64,000 bases of DNA from Paludibacterium purpuratum (GTDB taxonomy: Bacteria > Pseudomonadota > Gammaproteobacteria > Burkholderiales > Chromobacteriaceae). The translations under genes were made by a program, and so were the position numbers. Positions 1 to 9,342 of the stretch are shown here, piece by piece; positions within the stretch are counted from its first letter, which is position 1; every line of letters starts with the position of its first letter. Under the pieces are notes generated by a model. That model saw only the letters and a list, made by a program, of their open reading frames with translations, was not told the origin of the DNA and searched no databases. Location: positions 292,690-356,689 of the forward strand of contig NZ_SNZP01000001.1 in NCBI RefSeq assembly GCF_004363805.1, read 5' to 3'.

Positions 1-925
1 TGACCCAGTGCGCCGAGTCCTCCTGCGGGTAGATGTGCCAGACCATCGGTTTGCCGGCGAGTTGGGCGCGCACGAACGAGTCTTCGCCGCGCACGAAATT
101 GACGTCGCAGCTCCACAGCAGGCGGTCGTAGCTGTCTTGGTCGCTAAACGGCAGGATATGCAGCGACAGCGCGCCGGATTGATAGCTGTCGCCGGCCGAT
201 AAGGGCTGGCCGGTGAGGCTGGCGCACACGTCGCCCAGGATGCGGCCTTCCGGGATCAGGCAGACCACCCGTTGCGGCCCCGCCGCCCAATGCCGCAGTA
301 GTTCGCCGATGGCGGGATTTTCGTAGGCGAACAGGCTGACGTACAGCGCCTCGGGGTCGCGTGCCGGCAGACCGAGGCTCTGCAGGAACTCGCTCTTCAG
401 CTCGGGCTGCTGTTGCCATCGGCGCGCTTCTACTTCGATATCGCGCTCTGCGATGATGCCGCCGGTGCGCGCGCTGAAGCCGGGGAAGAAGAAATGGCGG
501 GTCAGGTCGTATTTCTGGTGCGGCGAGACCATGCCATGGCAACAGTCGACCCAGTCCTCGGCGGTCAGGTATTCCAGGTTGATCCACACCGGCGCACGCC
601 GGCAGCGCGTCATCGCCATCAGGAAGTCTTCCGGCAGCGTGCAGCCGAAGGCGTCGAGCACCACGTCGCCCGGCAGCGCATCGGCCGGCAATTCCTCCCC
701 CCAGTGCAGCACTTCGATGCCGCGATAGTCCTGGCGCGCCAAATTGGGGCTAATACCGGGGCAAAGGCGGGCGAAGCTGTGCAAATCGTCCACCCACAAG
801 CGCACCCGTTGGGCGTGCTCGTGCGTCAACTGACGCGCCAGGCGCCAGGTGACGCCGATATCGCCGTAGTTGTCGATGACGTTGCAGAAGATATCCCAGG
901 ATAGGGGGAAGGTCACTGGCGGCAT
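1..925 (-). CDS. earP: EarP, protein-arginine rhamnosyltransferase for EF-P (3' end outside window)
   Basis: Transfers rhamnose from dTDP-L-rhamnose to the conserved arginine of elongation factor P, in the cytosol, so that EF-P can rescue ribosomes stalled on polyproline. The reading frame starts at ATG 925 and runs off the left edge, leaving about 308 of the usual ~380 residues. Seen: an N-terminal NVIDNYGDIGVTWRLA segment with the paired aspartates typical of EarP (residues ~18 and 22), and near the visible end RGEDSFVRAQLAGKP, the RGEDS nucleotide-sugar/catalytic signature. In this family the efp gene usually lies next door; it would be beyond the left edge and cannot be seen. Identification rests on these family motifs and I am confident of it. 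Confidence 0.93.
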   Translation of the reverse strand, partial: MPPVTFPLSWDIFCNVIDNYGDIGVTWRLARQLTHEHAQRVRLWVDDLHSFARLCPGISPNLARQDYRGIEVLHWGEELPADALPGDVVLDAFGCTLPEDFLMAMTRCRRAPVWINLEYLTAEDWVDCCHGMVSPHQKYDLTRHFFFPGFSARTGGIIAERDIEVEARRWQQQPELKSEFLQSLGLPARDPEALYVSLFAYENPAIGELLRHWAAGPQRVVCLIPEGRILGDVCASLTGQPLSAGDSYQSGALSLHILPFSDQDSYDRLLWSCDVNFVRGEDSFVRAQLAGKPMVWHIYPQEDSAHWV

Positions 926-977
926 GCAAAGGTTTCCATCGTCGTAGGCCTATAGCATACCACCAGTCGATCTCACC

Positions 978-2318
978 TTAGACGTGCAACAGCAGGAAAC
1001 GCCGCTCCCACGGGCTGATCACCTCGAAATACTCGCGGTACTCCAATTCCTTGATGGCGGCGTAGGCGCGGATGAAGCGTTCGCCGAACACTTCGATCAG
1101 CGGTTCGCAGGCGCCGAGCATATCGATGGCGTCGTCGAGATGGCGCGGCAGCTGGTGCGGTTGTTCGTAGGCGCTGCCCGCCAGCGGTTCGGTCGGCTTC
1201 AGACCTTCCTTCATGCCCAGATAGCCGCAAGCCAGGCTGGCGGCGATGGCCAGGTAGGGGTTGACGTCGACGCCGGGCAGGCGGTTTTCCACCCGGCGCG
1301 CCGCCGGGCTCGAATGCGGCACGCGCAGGCCGCAGGTGCGGTTGTCGTAGCCCCAGGACAGGTTGATCGGTGCCGAGGTGTAACGCGACAGCCGGCGATA
1401 GGAGTTCACGTAGGGCGCAAAGAACGGCATGGCCGGCGGCAAGTATTTCTGCAGGCCGCCGATGAAATGGAAGAAGCGCTCGGACGGGCTGCCGTCCGGA
1501 TTGGAAAACACGTTCTGGCCGGTGCGGCTGTCGACCAGGCTCTGGTGGATGTGCATGGCGCTGCCGGGTTGGCCTTGCATCGGTTTGGCCATGAAGGTGG
1601 CGTACATATTGTTGCGGTAGGCCACCTCGCGCACGGTGCGCTTGAACAGGAACACCTGGTCGGCCAGGTCGAGCGCGTTGCCGTGATCCAGGTTGATCTC
1701 CATCTGCGCCGGGCCCATCTCGTGGATCAGCGTGTCGATCTGCAGATTCTGTTTTTCGCACCAGTCGTACAGCGTGTCGAAGATTTCGTCGTACTCGGAA
1801 ATGGCGTCGATGCTGAAGCCCTGGCGGCCGGCCTCGGTGCGCCGGGTGCGGCCGACGGGCGGGGATAGCGGAATGTCCTCATCCGGCTGGATCTCGACCA
1901 GGTAGAACTCCATTTCCGGCGCCACCACCGGCGTGATGCCTTCGTTCTCGTATAGTTTCAGGATTTGCTTGAGCACGTTGCGCGGCGACAGTTCGGCCGG
2001 CGTGCCGTCGAAGCCGACGCAGTCGTGGATGATCTGGGCGGTCGGTTCGGCCGCCCAGGGGATCAGACGCAAGGTCGTGGCATCCGGCACCAATCGCAGA
2101 TCGGGGTCGGCCTCGGAGATCATCGAGGTTTCCGGATAATCGCCGGTCACGCTCAGTTCGAACACCGCTTCGGGCAGACGCAGGCCTTCCCCGGGATCGT
2201 ACTTGTGGCGCGGCACGACTTTGCCGCGCGCCAATCCGGTCATGTCCGGAATCAGGCATTCGATCTCGGTGATGCGATGCTGGTCGAGCCAGGCGGTAAT
2301 ACTATCGGCAGTGTTCAT
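978..2318 (-). CDS. Glutamine synthetase family protein, probable gamma-glutamylpolyamine synthetase
   Basis: 446-residue ATP-dependent ligase of the glutamine synthetase fold. Visible family features are the MEFYLVE metal-binding glutamate strand (~136-142), QMEINLDHG (~205), and a HIHQSL metal/ATP segment (~258). The start (MNTADSITAWLDQH, then ECLIPDMTGLARGK) resembles PuuA/SpuI-type enzymes, which ligate glutamate to putrescine or other polyamines, rather than the nitrogen-assimilating GlnA; no adenylylation-tyrosine motif is apparent near the C-terminus. ATG 2318 has a good GAGGA ribosome site 5-9 nt upstream. Other puu genes are not adjacent, so the exact amine substrate is inferred. 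An ornithine decarboxylase, a putrescine producer, lies elsewhere in the window at 39033. Confidence 0.85.
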   Translation of the reverse strand: MNTADSITAWLDQHRITEIECLIPDMTGLARGKVVPRHKYDPGEGLRLPEAVFELSVTGDYPETSMISEADPDLRLVPDATTLRLIPWAAEPTAQIIHDCVGFDGTPAELSPRNVLKQILKLYENEGITPVVAPEMEFYLVEIQPDEDIPLSPPVGRTRRTEAGRQGFSIDAISEYDEIFDTLYDWCEKQNLQIDTLIHEMGPAQMEINLDHGNALDLADQVFLFKRTVREVAYRNNMYATFMAKPMQGQPGSAMHIHQSLVDSRTGQNVFSNPDGSPSERFFHFIGGLQKYLPPAMPFFAPYVNSYRRLSRYTSAPINLSWGYDNRTCGLRVPHSSPAARRVENRLPGVDVNPYLAIAASLACGYLGMKEGLKPTEPLAGSAYEQPHQLPRHLDDAIDMLGACEPLIEVFGERFIRAYAAIKELEYREYFEVISPWERRFLLLHV

Positions 2319-2530
2319 AAATCCTCATTGGGGGGTGAGCGCTGTTAAAAATATTTAACGCCTTTTCATCCTAGGAGGGCTTGGACGCCCGCAGCAATCT
2401 TTTTGTCATAATGAAACTGGCCTTGTTGTCGTTAACCAACAAATGCGATCAAAAATCAAGCCTGCTGGGTGAAAGCGAAGCGCGGTACTATTCTGTATTC
2501 AAGAACAAACCATCACGTTTGGTACACCGT

Positions 2531-5500
2531 ATGTCCTCCGAACCGAAAACCGCGCCGCACCGTGTGGCGCTTCGTCGCTATTGGCGCCATGTCCTGGCCG
2601 TCGTCATCGTGCTTTGGGGCGCGTCATGGGGGTTTCTGGCCTTCGCAGCACCAGGGATCGTGCGCGATGTCGCCGTGCATTGGGCCGAGAACATCGGTCG
2701 CAAGTTGGAGATCGGTTCGGTGGCGATCCACCCTTGGACCATGAGCCTGGAACTCGGCGGGGTGCGATTACGCGACAAGGACGGCAGCACGCTGTTCGCC
2801 GCCGAGCGCATCCAGCTCGACGCCATGCCGCGCGCCTTGCTGATCGGTCACTGGCATGCCGAGCTCTTGGCGCTGACCCGGCCGGAAATCGATCTTACGC
2901 GTGCGGCGGACGGCAGTTGGAATTGGGCGCGCTTGATCAAGGATGCCAGCGGGCCGGGACCTTCCAGCGGCAGCGCACCGAAGGTCTTCCTCGACTGGCT
3001 GAGTCTCAGCCAGGGCCGCTTGCTGTTCAGCGACCGGCAGGGCAACCCGGATCAAACCTTAGATTTGCAGCGCATCAATCTCAATCTGCACGATCTGAGT
3101 ACCCAGGCGGGAGAGGGCGGCTATACGCTGACGGCCAGTATGGGCGACAAAACCCGGTTCAAATGGCGCGGCCTGCTTGGGCTCGAACCGCTAGCCTCTT
3201 CCGGACGCATCAGCGTCAGCCGATTGCCGGTGGCCGATATCTGGGATTACCTGCGCCCCTACCTGCGGTTGGCGCCGCCTAGCGGCGAGCTGTCGCTCGA
3301 CCTGAATTACGTCTTCGATCTCAAAGGCAAGCAGCCGCGCCTGACGCTCAGTACCTTGTACGGCCGCATCGATGCGCTGGAGCTTCGCTCGCCCGACGGG
3401 CAGAGCCACTTGGCGCTGGGACAATTGGCGCTGGAGGACGGGATACTCGATCTACAGAAGCATTCGTTATTTTTTAAACGCATTCACCTGAGCAACGGCC
3501 AGGTGGATGCTCTGCGCGATAGCACGGGCCAGCTCAACTGGCTGGCCGCCCTGCCTGCTCCGACACCGGCGCCGACGCCGACGGCGGCAAAATCCGCAAC
3601 CCCCGGTTGGAAGGTTCAGATCAATGCCCTGCGCTTCGACAATTGGCAGTGGCGGCTGGCGGATCAAAGCCGGGCGCAAGCACTCGAATTGCAAAGCACG
3701 ATACCGTTCATGTCGTTTGGCCTGCGGTTGGGCGGGCGCGGCGAACTGGATGTCGAGCGGGTCAGCGCCAATCTGGCGAATTTGACGCTGGCACCGCGCG
3801 GACAGCCGGCGGTCTTGTCCGTGGGCCATCTCGGCCTGGACGGGGCCTCGCTGTCCGGTCGCCAGATCCGTGGCGGACAGTTGACGTTGCAGCAGCCCCA
3901 ACTGACCCTGACGCGCGATACATCCGGCACGCTGAATGTCGTGTCGCTGCTGGCGACGCCGGCCGGCAAGTCCGCCGGCAAACGCGCGGCGGCACCGAGT
4001 GTCGCCAACAAGGCGGCTTCGCCATGGCAGATCACATTGCCGACCTTGGCGATGGCCGATGGCCGGTTGATTTGGCGCGACCGCAAGCTGGCGCGTCCGG
4101 TCGAGGTGGTGTTGGCACCGATTTCCGGCAATCTGACACCGCATAGCGGCGACAGTCTTTTCGACGCGGCGCTCGAAGTGCACGCCGGTAGCGGCCAGTT
4201 GAATTTCACCGGCCAGCTCGACCCGGCCAGCGCCGGTTTGCAGGGGCAATTCACGGCGCAGGCGCTGCCGCTTGCGCCCCTGTCGCCGTATCTGCTGTCC
4301 AATACCACCTTGTCGATGCCGAACGGCAAGTTGTCGGCCAAGCTGGATCTACGCTATGCACCGGCCGGCTGGCAAGTGAACGGCAACGCCGGCATTCAGG
4401 ATGTGTTGATCCGCGAGCCTGGCGAGCAGAACCCGCTACTGGGGTGGCGGGCACTTAACCTGTCCGGCCTTAAGCTGGCGGCCAGTCCGCTGGCCATCTC
4501 GGTGCGCGAGGTTGTGCTCGATCGGCCGGTGGCACGATTGGTGCTGGATCAGAATCGCGTCAGCAACCTGCGCCGGCTGTTCTCCGGTTCTCCAACACAG
4601 CCGGCCGCCGCGCCGGCCTCCAAGGCTGGCAGCCAGTCGCCGTTGACATTCGACGCGCGCATGATCCGGGTGCGCAACGGCGATGTGGATTTCGCCGACT
4701 TCGGCATGAAGCCGGCGTTCGCGACCCATGTCCATGGATTGAGCGGCACGGTCAGCGGCATATCTTCCAAGCCCGGTAAGCGCGGCGCCATTGCGTTGGC
4801 CGGCTTGGTGGATCAGGCGGGCGACGTGCGCGTGCGCGGCGCGTTGGCGCCGCTGGCGGTCACCGACAGTGCGGACATCCAATTGGTGTTCCGCAACATT
4901 CCGCTCACCAGCCTGAACACCTATTCGGAGAATATCGCCGGCTGGCAGATCGACGATGGCCGGTTGTCGGTCGAACTGGCCTACACGCTTAACCAGCGCA
5001 AGCTCAATGGCGACAACCGCATCGTGGTGGACTCCATCAAGCTCGGCCCGCAAGTAGAGCGGCCGGGGATCTCGCGGCTGCCGCTCTCGCTGGCGGTCAT
5101 GGTGCTGGAAGACAGCAACAACCGTATCGACCTGCATCTGCCGGTGAGCGGCGACTTGGACGACCCGAAATTCAGTTACGGCGGCGTGGTATGGCAGGCC
5201 TTCGTCAATGTGATCCAGAAGGTGGCGACCGCGCCGTTCCGTGCCTTGGGTTCGTTGTTGGGGCTGGATGGTTTCGACGATGTGCGCTTCCTCGCCGGCG
5301 AAGCGGCGGTGGCGCCGCCGGAACGGCAGAAGCTTGGGCAGTTGGCGCAGATGATGAGCCAGCGCCCGCAATTGCGCCTGAACATCGCCGGTACTTGGGA
5401 TCCGGCCGCCGACCGCCGTCAACTGGCGCGCGCGCGCGTCGACCGTGCCATCCTCAAGGCTGCCGGCGTCGCGCTGTTGGCCGATGAGCCGTTGCCGGGG

Positions 5501-5824
5501 ATCGATGTGCAGGACGTCGAGACGCAGCAGGCGATCAAGACCATGTTTGCCGAGCGGGTCGGCCGTTTGAAGCTGTTGGCGCGCATGGTGACCGGCAAGA
5601 GCGACCCGTCCTTCTACGAAGCGCTGCGTCAGGAGGCCATCGCCGCGGAAAAAGTGGACGATGCCGACTTGCTGGCACTGGCCAATGCGCGTGCCAAGGG
5701 CGCTCAGCAATACCTGACGCAGACCTATCCGGAGGTCGCCACACGGGTGACGGTCAATGCGCCGAAGACCGCACAGGCCAGCGCCGATGGCGTGCCGCTG
5801 GCGATCGACCTGACGACGCGCTGA
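2531..5824 (+). CDS. AsmA-like DUF748 envelope protein
   Basis: Large protein of about 1097 residues with one N-terminal transmembrane helix (residues ~19-40, HVLAVVIVLWGASWGFLAF) followed by a long periplasmic beta-rich region. The text after the helix (IGRKLEIGSVAIHPWTMSLE, then LRDKDGSTLFAAERIQLD) is the usual opening of DUF748/AsmA-type proteins. These are thought to form elongated bridges for lipid transport or to affect outer-membrane assembly; the function of this one is inferred. The C-terminus contains an OmpA-like-looking stretch (residues ~960-1097). The frame is open to 2381 and ATG 2411 is possible, but ATG 2531 gives the normal short cytosolic tail before the helix; no strong ribosome site marks either start. 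It is transcribed alone, followed by the nrdJ promoter region. Confidence 0.75.
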   Translation: MSSEPKTAPHRVALRRYWRHVLAVVIVLWGASWGFLAFAAPGIVRDVAVHWAENIGRKLEIGSVAIHPWTMSLELGGVRLRDKDGSTLFAAERIQLDAMPRALLIGHWHAELLALTRPEIDLTRAADGSWNWARLIKDASGPGPSSGSAPKVFLDWLSLSQGRLLFSDRQGNPDQTLDLQRINLNLHDLSTQAGEGGYTLTASMGDKTRFKWRGLLGLEPLASSGRISVSRLPVADIWDYLRPYLRLAPPSGELSLDLNYVFDLKGKQPRLTLSTLYGRIDALELRSPDGQSHLALGQLALEDGILDLQKHSLFFKRIHLSNGQVDALRDSTGQLNWLAALPAPTPAPTPTAAKSATPGWKVQINALRFDNWQWRLADQSRAQALELQSTIPFMSFGLRLGGRGELDVERVSANLANLTLAPRGQPAVLSVGHLGLDGASLSGRQIRGGQLTLQQPQLTLTRDTSGTLNVVSLLATPAGKSAGKRAAAPSVANKAASPWQITLPTLAMADGRLIWRDRKLARPVEVVLAPISGNLTPHSGDSLFDAALEVHAGSGQLNFTGQLDPASAGLQGQFTAQALPLAPLSPYLLSNTTLSMPNGKLSAKLDLRYAPAGWQVNGNAGIQDVLIREPGEQNPLLGWRALNLSGLKLAASPLAISVREVVLDRPVARLVLDQNRVSNLRRLFSGSPTQPAAAPASKAGSQSPLTFDARMIRVRNGDVDFADFGMKPAFATHVHGLSGTVSGISSKPGKRGAIALAGLVDQAGDVRVRGALAPLAVTDSADIQLVFRNIPLTSLNTYSENIAGWQIDDGRLSVELAYTLNQRKLNGDNRIVVDSIKLGPQVERPGISRLPLSLAVMVLEDSNNRIDLHLPVSGDLDDPKFSYGGVVWQAFVNVIQKVATAPFRALGSLLGLDGFDDVRFLAGEAAVAPPERQKLGQLAQMMSQRPQLRLNIAGTWDPAADRRQLARARVDRAILKAAGVALLADEPLPGIDVQDVETQQAIKTMFAERVGRLKLLARMVTGKSDPSFYEALRQEAIAAEKVDDADLLALANARAKGAQQYLTQTYPEVATRVTVNAPKTAQASADGVPLAIDLTTR

Positions 5825-5864
5825 GGAAAATTTCATGTTTCATGTTGTTCTATGATGCGCTAGA

Positions 5865-5912
5865 ATGCGCCATGTAGTGTATAAGCAGATAAGCAAACAC
5901 AAGATATAGTGC
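5865..5912 (+). promoter_or_regulatory. Tandem NrdR boxes upstream of nrdJ
   Basis: Two 16-bp sites lie exactly 32 bp apart (start to start), the three-helical-turn spacing typical of NrdR. The distal-to-promoter site at 5897-5912 reads ACACAAGATATAGTGC and matches the NrdR consensus (acaCwAtATaTwGtgt) at nearly every position. The first at 5865-5880 is weaker on its left half but has a perfect TAGTGT right half. NrdR represses ribonucleotide reductase genes in response to nucleotide levels, so this predicts NrdR control of the downstream nrdJ. A plausible promoter (TTTCAT 5838-5843, 17-bp spacer, TAGAAT 5861-5866) ends at the first box. Confidence 0.8.
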
Positions 5913-5963
5913 AAGGGCCGGAGCGGGCGCTTTCTTCACGAAGGCGTTTTGTCCGGCCCTTGC
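5911..5963 (+). other. Long hairpin in the nrdJ leader
   Basis: A perfect 12-bp stem (GCAAGGGCCGGA at 5911-5922 with its complement at 5952-5963) encloses a second 7-bp stem (5928-5934 with 5940-5946, one G-T pair). No T-run follows, so it does not look like a simple terminator. It begins at the edge of the second NrdR box and ends about 10 nt before the GAGAGGA ribosome site of nrdJ, so it would sit in the 5' UTR. Function unknown. Confidence 0.6.
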
Positions 5964-5987
5964 GGATGTGATGAGAGGACACACGCC

Positions 5988-8837
5988 GTGAAACAGGAAA
6001 ATGTAACTGCCATGACCGAACAGGATATTTCTCGCGAGGTGCTGCTGGAGAAATATGCCAAGAACGGCGAGAGCGATGTATCCGAGGTGCGTCGTCGCGT
6101 GGCGCGCGCACTGGCGGCGCCGGAGAAGGATACGGCCCGTTTCGAGGAAGAGTTCTACGTTGCGCTCGAAGGCGGCTTCATTCCTGGCGGCCGCATCAAT
6201 TCCGCCGCCGGCACCGACCTGCGCGCCACCTTGATCAACTGCTTCGTGCAGCCGGTCGGCGACTCGGTCAGCGAGGCCATCGACGGTAAGGTCGGCATCT
6301 ATTCGGCACTGCTGCAGGCGGCCGAGACCATGCGCCGCGGCGGCGGCGTCGGCTACAACTTCAGCCGCATCCGCCCCAAGGGCGCGCGCGTCAAGGGCAC
6401 CAACAGCCGTGCCTCCGGCCCCGTTTCCTATATGCGCGTGTTCGACCGCAGCTGCGAAACCGTCGAATCGGCCGGCGCGCGGCGCGGTGCGCAAATGGGC
6501 GTGCTCGACTGCAGCCACCCCGATATCGAGGAATTCATCCACGCCAAGGATCAGGGCGACCTGAAGAACTTCAACATCTCGGTCGGCGTGTCCGACGCCT
6601 TCATGCAGGCGGTCGAACAAGACGGCATCTGGCAACTGGTGCACGGCGTCGAGCCTTCGAGCAAAGCCTTCCCGGACAGCTTCCGCCGCGAGGACGGCCT
6701 GTGGGTATACCGCGAAGTGCGGGCGCGCGACCTGTGGCAGCAGATCATGGTTTCCACCTACGACCATGCCGAGCCGGGTGTGCTGTTCATGTCCAAGATC
6801 AATCGCGACAACAACCTGAGCTACTGCGAGGTGATCGAGTCGACCAACCCGTGCGGCGAGCAACCGCTGCCGGACTATGGTTGCTGCGATCTGGGTTCGA
6901 TCAACCTGACGCGTTTCGTGCGCGATCCGTTCGGCGAGGCGCCGTCGTTCGACGAGGCGACGTTCGACAGTGTGGTGCGAAGCTCGATTCGCATGCTCGA
7001 CAACGTTCTCGATCTGACCGTCTGGCCGCTGCCCGAGCAAGAGCGCGAGGCGCAGAGCAAGCGCCGCGTCGGGCTGGGCTTTACCGGCCTGGGCGACACG
7101 CTGATCATGCTCAAGGTTCGCTACGACAGCGACGCCGGCCGTGCCTTCGCCGCACGCGTCTCCGAAGTGATGCGCAACGCCGCCTACGATGCCTCGGTGG
7201 ATCTGGCGATCGAGAAGGGCGCCTTCCCGCTGTTCGACGCCAAGAAGTACCTGGCCGAGCCGCATTGCGTCAGCCGCCTGCCCAAAACCATCAAGGAGCG
7301 CATCGCCAAGCACGGCATCCGCAACTCGCATCTGTTGTCGATCGCGCCGACCGGCACCATCTCGCTGGCTTTCGCCGACAACGCTTCCAACGGTATCGAG
7401 CCGCCGTTCTCCTGGTTCTACACCCGTAAGAAGCGCATGGCCGACGGTACGACCCAGGAATACCTGGTGGAAGACCATGCCTATCGCGTCTATCGCATGT
7501 TGGGCGGCGATGTGAAGGCTCTGCCGGACTACTTCGTCTCGGCGCTCGACATGAGCGCGCTCGACCATATGCAGATGGTCGCCGCGGTGGCGCCCTATGT
7601 CGACACGGCGATTTCCAAGACCGTCAACGTGCCGGCCGATTATCCGTTCGAGGATTTCGAATCGCTGTACCTGCAGGCCTGGCGCGCCGGCCTGAAGGGC
7701 ATCACCACGTATCGCCCGAACAGTGTGCTGGGCGCGGTGTTGTCGGTCGAGCCGGCCAAGGAAACGCCGCAGGATCTGTCGGCCAGCCAAGAGGGCGACC
7801 CGGATCGCCGCATCACGCTCAACACCGCCCCGAGCCCGGCCTTGGCGAGCCTGAAGTGGCCTAACCGGCCCAAGCTCAAGCATGGCAATCCGTCCTGGAC
7901 TTACATGATCGAGCACGACAGCGGTGACTTCGCCGTGTTCATCGGCCATGTGGAAAACGGCCACATGCAACCGTTCGAGTGCTGGGTCAACGGCAACGAA
8001 CAGCCGCGCGGCCTGGGGGCCGTGGCCAAGACGCTGTCGATGGACATGCGTTGCCGCGACGTCGAATGGCTGACCATGAAATTGGAGTCGCTGGCGCAAA
8101 CCTTCGGCGACAAGCGTTACAGCGTCGAATTGGGCGACCGGCAAATCAACGCGACTTGCGCCGCCGCCGTGCTGGCGCAGATCGTGCGCTACCGCGTCGA
8201 GGAATTGGGTGCGACCACGCCGCAAGAGGGCGCCACCACGCCGGTGATCGACGCCATGTTTGCGCGCAAGGAACCCAAGTCCGGTACCGACGGCACCATG
8301 AGCTGGTCGGTCGACATCTCCAACCCGCAGACCGGCGACGACTTCGTGCTGTTCCTGAAGGAACTGGTGCTGCCCAATGGCCAGCGCCGTCCGTTCTCGA
8401 TGTGGATGGCGGGCAGCTATCCGCGCGAGCTGGACGGCCTGTGCAAGATGCTGTCGATGGATATGCGCGTCATCGATCCGGCCTGGATCGGCATGAAGCT
8501 GCGCAAGCTGTTGACCTACGCCGAACCGCAGGGCGATTTCTTCGCGCGTACGCCCGACAGCGAGAAATCGCAAAGCTGGCCGTCGACGGTGGCCTATATG
8601 GCGCGCTTGGTGATCCATCGCTACGCGATGCTAGGCGTGTTGACCGAGGAAGGCTTCCCGGTGGAGAACATGGGGGTGATGGTGCCGGAGCAGGGCGATC
8701 TGTTCGAGGACGGCAGCGTCGAGCAGATGAAGCCGGTGGCCGGCAAGCCGTGTCCGGAGTGCGGTAACCATGCCTTGATCAAGCGCGACGGTTGCGAGTT
8801 CTGCACGGCCTGCGGTCACGTCGGCGCTTGCGGTTAA
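5988..8837 (+). CDS. nrdJ: Adenosylcobalamin-dependent (class II) ribonucleoside-diphosphate reductase
   Basis: Makes deoxyribonucleotides with a B12-derived radical, independent of oxygen. About 949 residues from GTG 5988, which has a good GAGAGGA site; ATG 6012 ([10 protein letters not shown]) is an alternative giving 941. Seen: the N-terminal catalytic core with [20 protein letters not shown], the radical-chemistry motif [20 protein letters not shown] (Asn-Cys-Glu), and APTGTISL. Two related C-terminal repeats follow (each with LSMDMR..D..W..MKL, around 670-710 and 810-850), resembling the TSCPD domains of NrdJ but lacking that exact motif. The protein ends in a Cys-rich zinc-ribbon-like tail (CPECGN then CEFCTACG) expected to relay reducing power. 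The NrdR box pair upstream fits its regulation. No cobalamin riboswitch was recognised in front of it. Confidence 0.95.
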   Translation: MKQENVTAMTEQDISREVLLEKYAKNGESDVSEVRRRVARALAAPEKDTARFEEEFYVALEGGFIPGGRINSAAGTDLRATLINCFVQPVGDSVSEAIDGKVGIYSALLQAAETMRRGGGVGYNFSRIRPKGARVKGTNSRASGPVSYMRVFDRSCETVESAGARRGAQMGVLDCSHPDIEEFIHAKDQGDLKNFNISVGVSDAFMQAVEQDGIWQLVHGVEPSSKAFPDSFRREDGLWVYREVRARDLWQQIMVSTYDHAEPGVLFMSKINRDNNLSYCEVIESTNPCGEQPLPDYGCCDLGSINLTRFVRDPFGEAPSFDEATFDSVVRSSIRMLDNVLDLTVWPLPEQEREAQSKRRVGLGFTGLGDTLIMLKVRYDSDAGRAFAARVSEVMRNAAYDASVDLAIEKGAFPLFDAKKYLAEPHCVSRLPKTIKERIAKHGIRNSHLLSIAPTGTISLAFADNASNGIEPPFSWFYTRKKRMADGTTQEYLVEDHAYRVYRMLGGDVKALPDYFVSALDMSALDHMQMVAAVAPYVDTAISKTVNVPADYPFEDFESLYLQAWRAGLKGITTYRPNSVLGAVLSVEPAKETPQDLSASQEGDPDRRITLNTAPSPALASLKWPNRPKLKHGNPSWTYMIEHDSGDFAVFIGHVENGHMQPFECWVNGNEQPRGLGAVAKTLSMDMRCRDVEWLTMKLESLAQTFGDKRYSVELGDRQINATCAAAVLAQIVRYRVEELGATTPQEGATTPVIDAMFARKEPKSGTDGTMSWSVDISNPQTGDDFVLFLKELVLPNGQRRPFSMWMAGSYPRELDGLCKMLSMDMRVIDPAWIGMKLRKLLTYAEPQGDFFARTPDSEKSQSWPSTVAYMARLVIHRYAMLGVLTEEGFPVENMGVMVPEQGDLFEDGSVEQMKPVAGKPCPECGNHALIKRDGCEFCTACGHVGACG

Positions 8838-8840
8838 AAC

Positions 8841-8876
8841 GGTGGCGCGTGCGTTGCTTTGCGAACGCACGCTACC
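8841..8876. repeat. Dispersed GTGCGTTGC-type hairpin repeat, copy 1
   Basis: Hairpin just after the nrdJ stop codon with arms GCGTGCGTT and AACGCACGC and outer GGT/ACC pairs. Its core GTGCGTTGCTTTGCGAACGC is almost identical to the inverse of the hairpin at 44717-44742. It has no T-run, so it is more likely a REP-like intergenic element than a terminator, although it could protect the nrdJ 3' end. Confidence 0.6.
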
Positions 8877-8894
8877 CTAAAAAGAGAGAACAGC

Positions 8895-9074
8895 ATGATG
8901 CGGGTTAAGGAAAATCCGGCCGATATCGGTCGCTGCGGCTGTGGGCGCCGCGAGTATTGCGACGGTAGTCATGGGCTGACCGAGGCGCAATGGCAGGCGC
9001 TGCAGGCCAAGGAGCGTGCCGAGGCGCAGCGGGCCGATCGCCCGGATGAGGACGATGCGCCGCGCTTCGACTGA
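8895..9074 (+). CDS. Small CDGSH-type iron-sulfur protein (variant spacing)
   Basis: 59-residue protein starting at ATG 8895 (or 8898) behind a GAGAGAA ribosome site. Residues ~14-26 read CGCGRREYCDGSHG, i.e. C-x-C-x5-C-D-G-S-H. CDGSH proteins bind a 2Fe-2S cluster through three cysteines and one histidine, and this is the likely role. The normal spacing between the second and third cysteines is eight residues with a proline (as in KPFCDGSH); here it is five, so the loop is shortened. The remainder is a charged C-terminal tail rich in Glu, Ala and Asp. It lies 57 bp after nrdJ on the same strand and may be co-transcribed. Cluster binding is inferred. Confidence 0.75.
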   Translation: MMRVKENPADIGRCGCGRREYCDGSHGLTEAQWQALQAKERAEAQRADRPDEDDAPRFD

Positions 9075-9084
9075 CGTGCTAACA

Positions 9085-9113
9085 AAAAAAAGCAGCCCAC
9101 GGGCTGCTTTTTT
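9085..9113. terminator. Bidirectional intrinsic terminator
   Basis: AGCAGCCC, a two-base loop, then GGGCTGCT, flanked by an A-run on the left and a T-run on the right. It can end transcription of the CDGSH gene from the left and of the feo operon from the right. Confidence 0.9.
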
Positions 9114-9135
9114 CATTTGGGCGATGCGGTCGGCT

Positions 9136-9342
9136 TCAGCGTTCCGGCTTGCGCGGATGCACGGCGACCACGACCGCTTTGGCCGGTTCTTCCGAGTCAT
9201 CGCCGCAGCCGCCGCAATGGCCGCAGCTGCCGGCGCAGTCGCCGTTCTTGACGCTGGCGCGCAGCTTGCGCGCGACATAAACCAAGCTGACGACGACCAG
9301 TGCGCCGATGATGGCGTATTGAATCCACAGTCCGTTATTCAT
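9136..9342 (-). CDS. FeoB-associated Cys-rich membrane peptide
   Basis: 68 residues: an N-terminal transmembrane helix (residues ~5-24, WIQYAIIGALVVVSLVYVAR) followed by a Cys/Gly cluster DCAGSCGHCGGCGDD and a basic tail. This architecture (single helix plus C-x3-C-x2-C-x2-C) matches the small Cys-rich proteins found after feoB in many bacteria, proposed to aid ferrous iron transport or Fe-S handling. Its ATG overlaps the feoB stop in an ATGA arrangement, indicating translational coupling. It takes the genomic place of feoC, which is not seen. Confidence 0.85.
   Translation of the reverse strand: MNNGLWIQYAIIGALVVVSLVYVARKLRASVKNGDCAGSCGHCGGCGDDSEEPAKAVVVAVHPRKPER

Noticed and set aside
5911..5963. 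The nrdJ leader hairpin as a terminator of the upstream gene
   Set aside because: No T-run follows on either strand.
5825..5987. A cobalamin riboswitch in front of nrdJ
   Set aside because: The region is short, the B12-box consensus is absent, and the visible hairpin does not fit the cobalamin fold; NrdR boxes explain regulation better.
5850..8618. A very long open frame antisense to nrdJ (over 900 codons)
   Set aside because: Antisense shadow caused by high GC and codon bias of nrdJ; its translation is His/Arg/Gln-rich with no family motifs, whereas the plus strand encodes a complete NrdJ.
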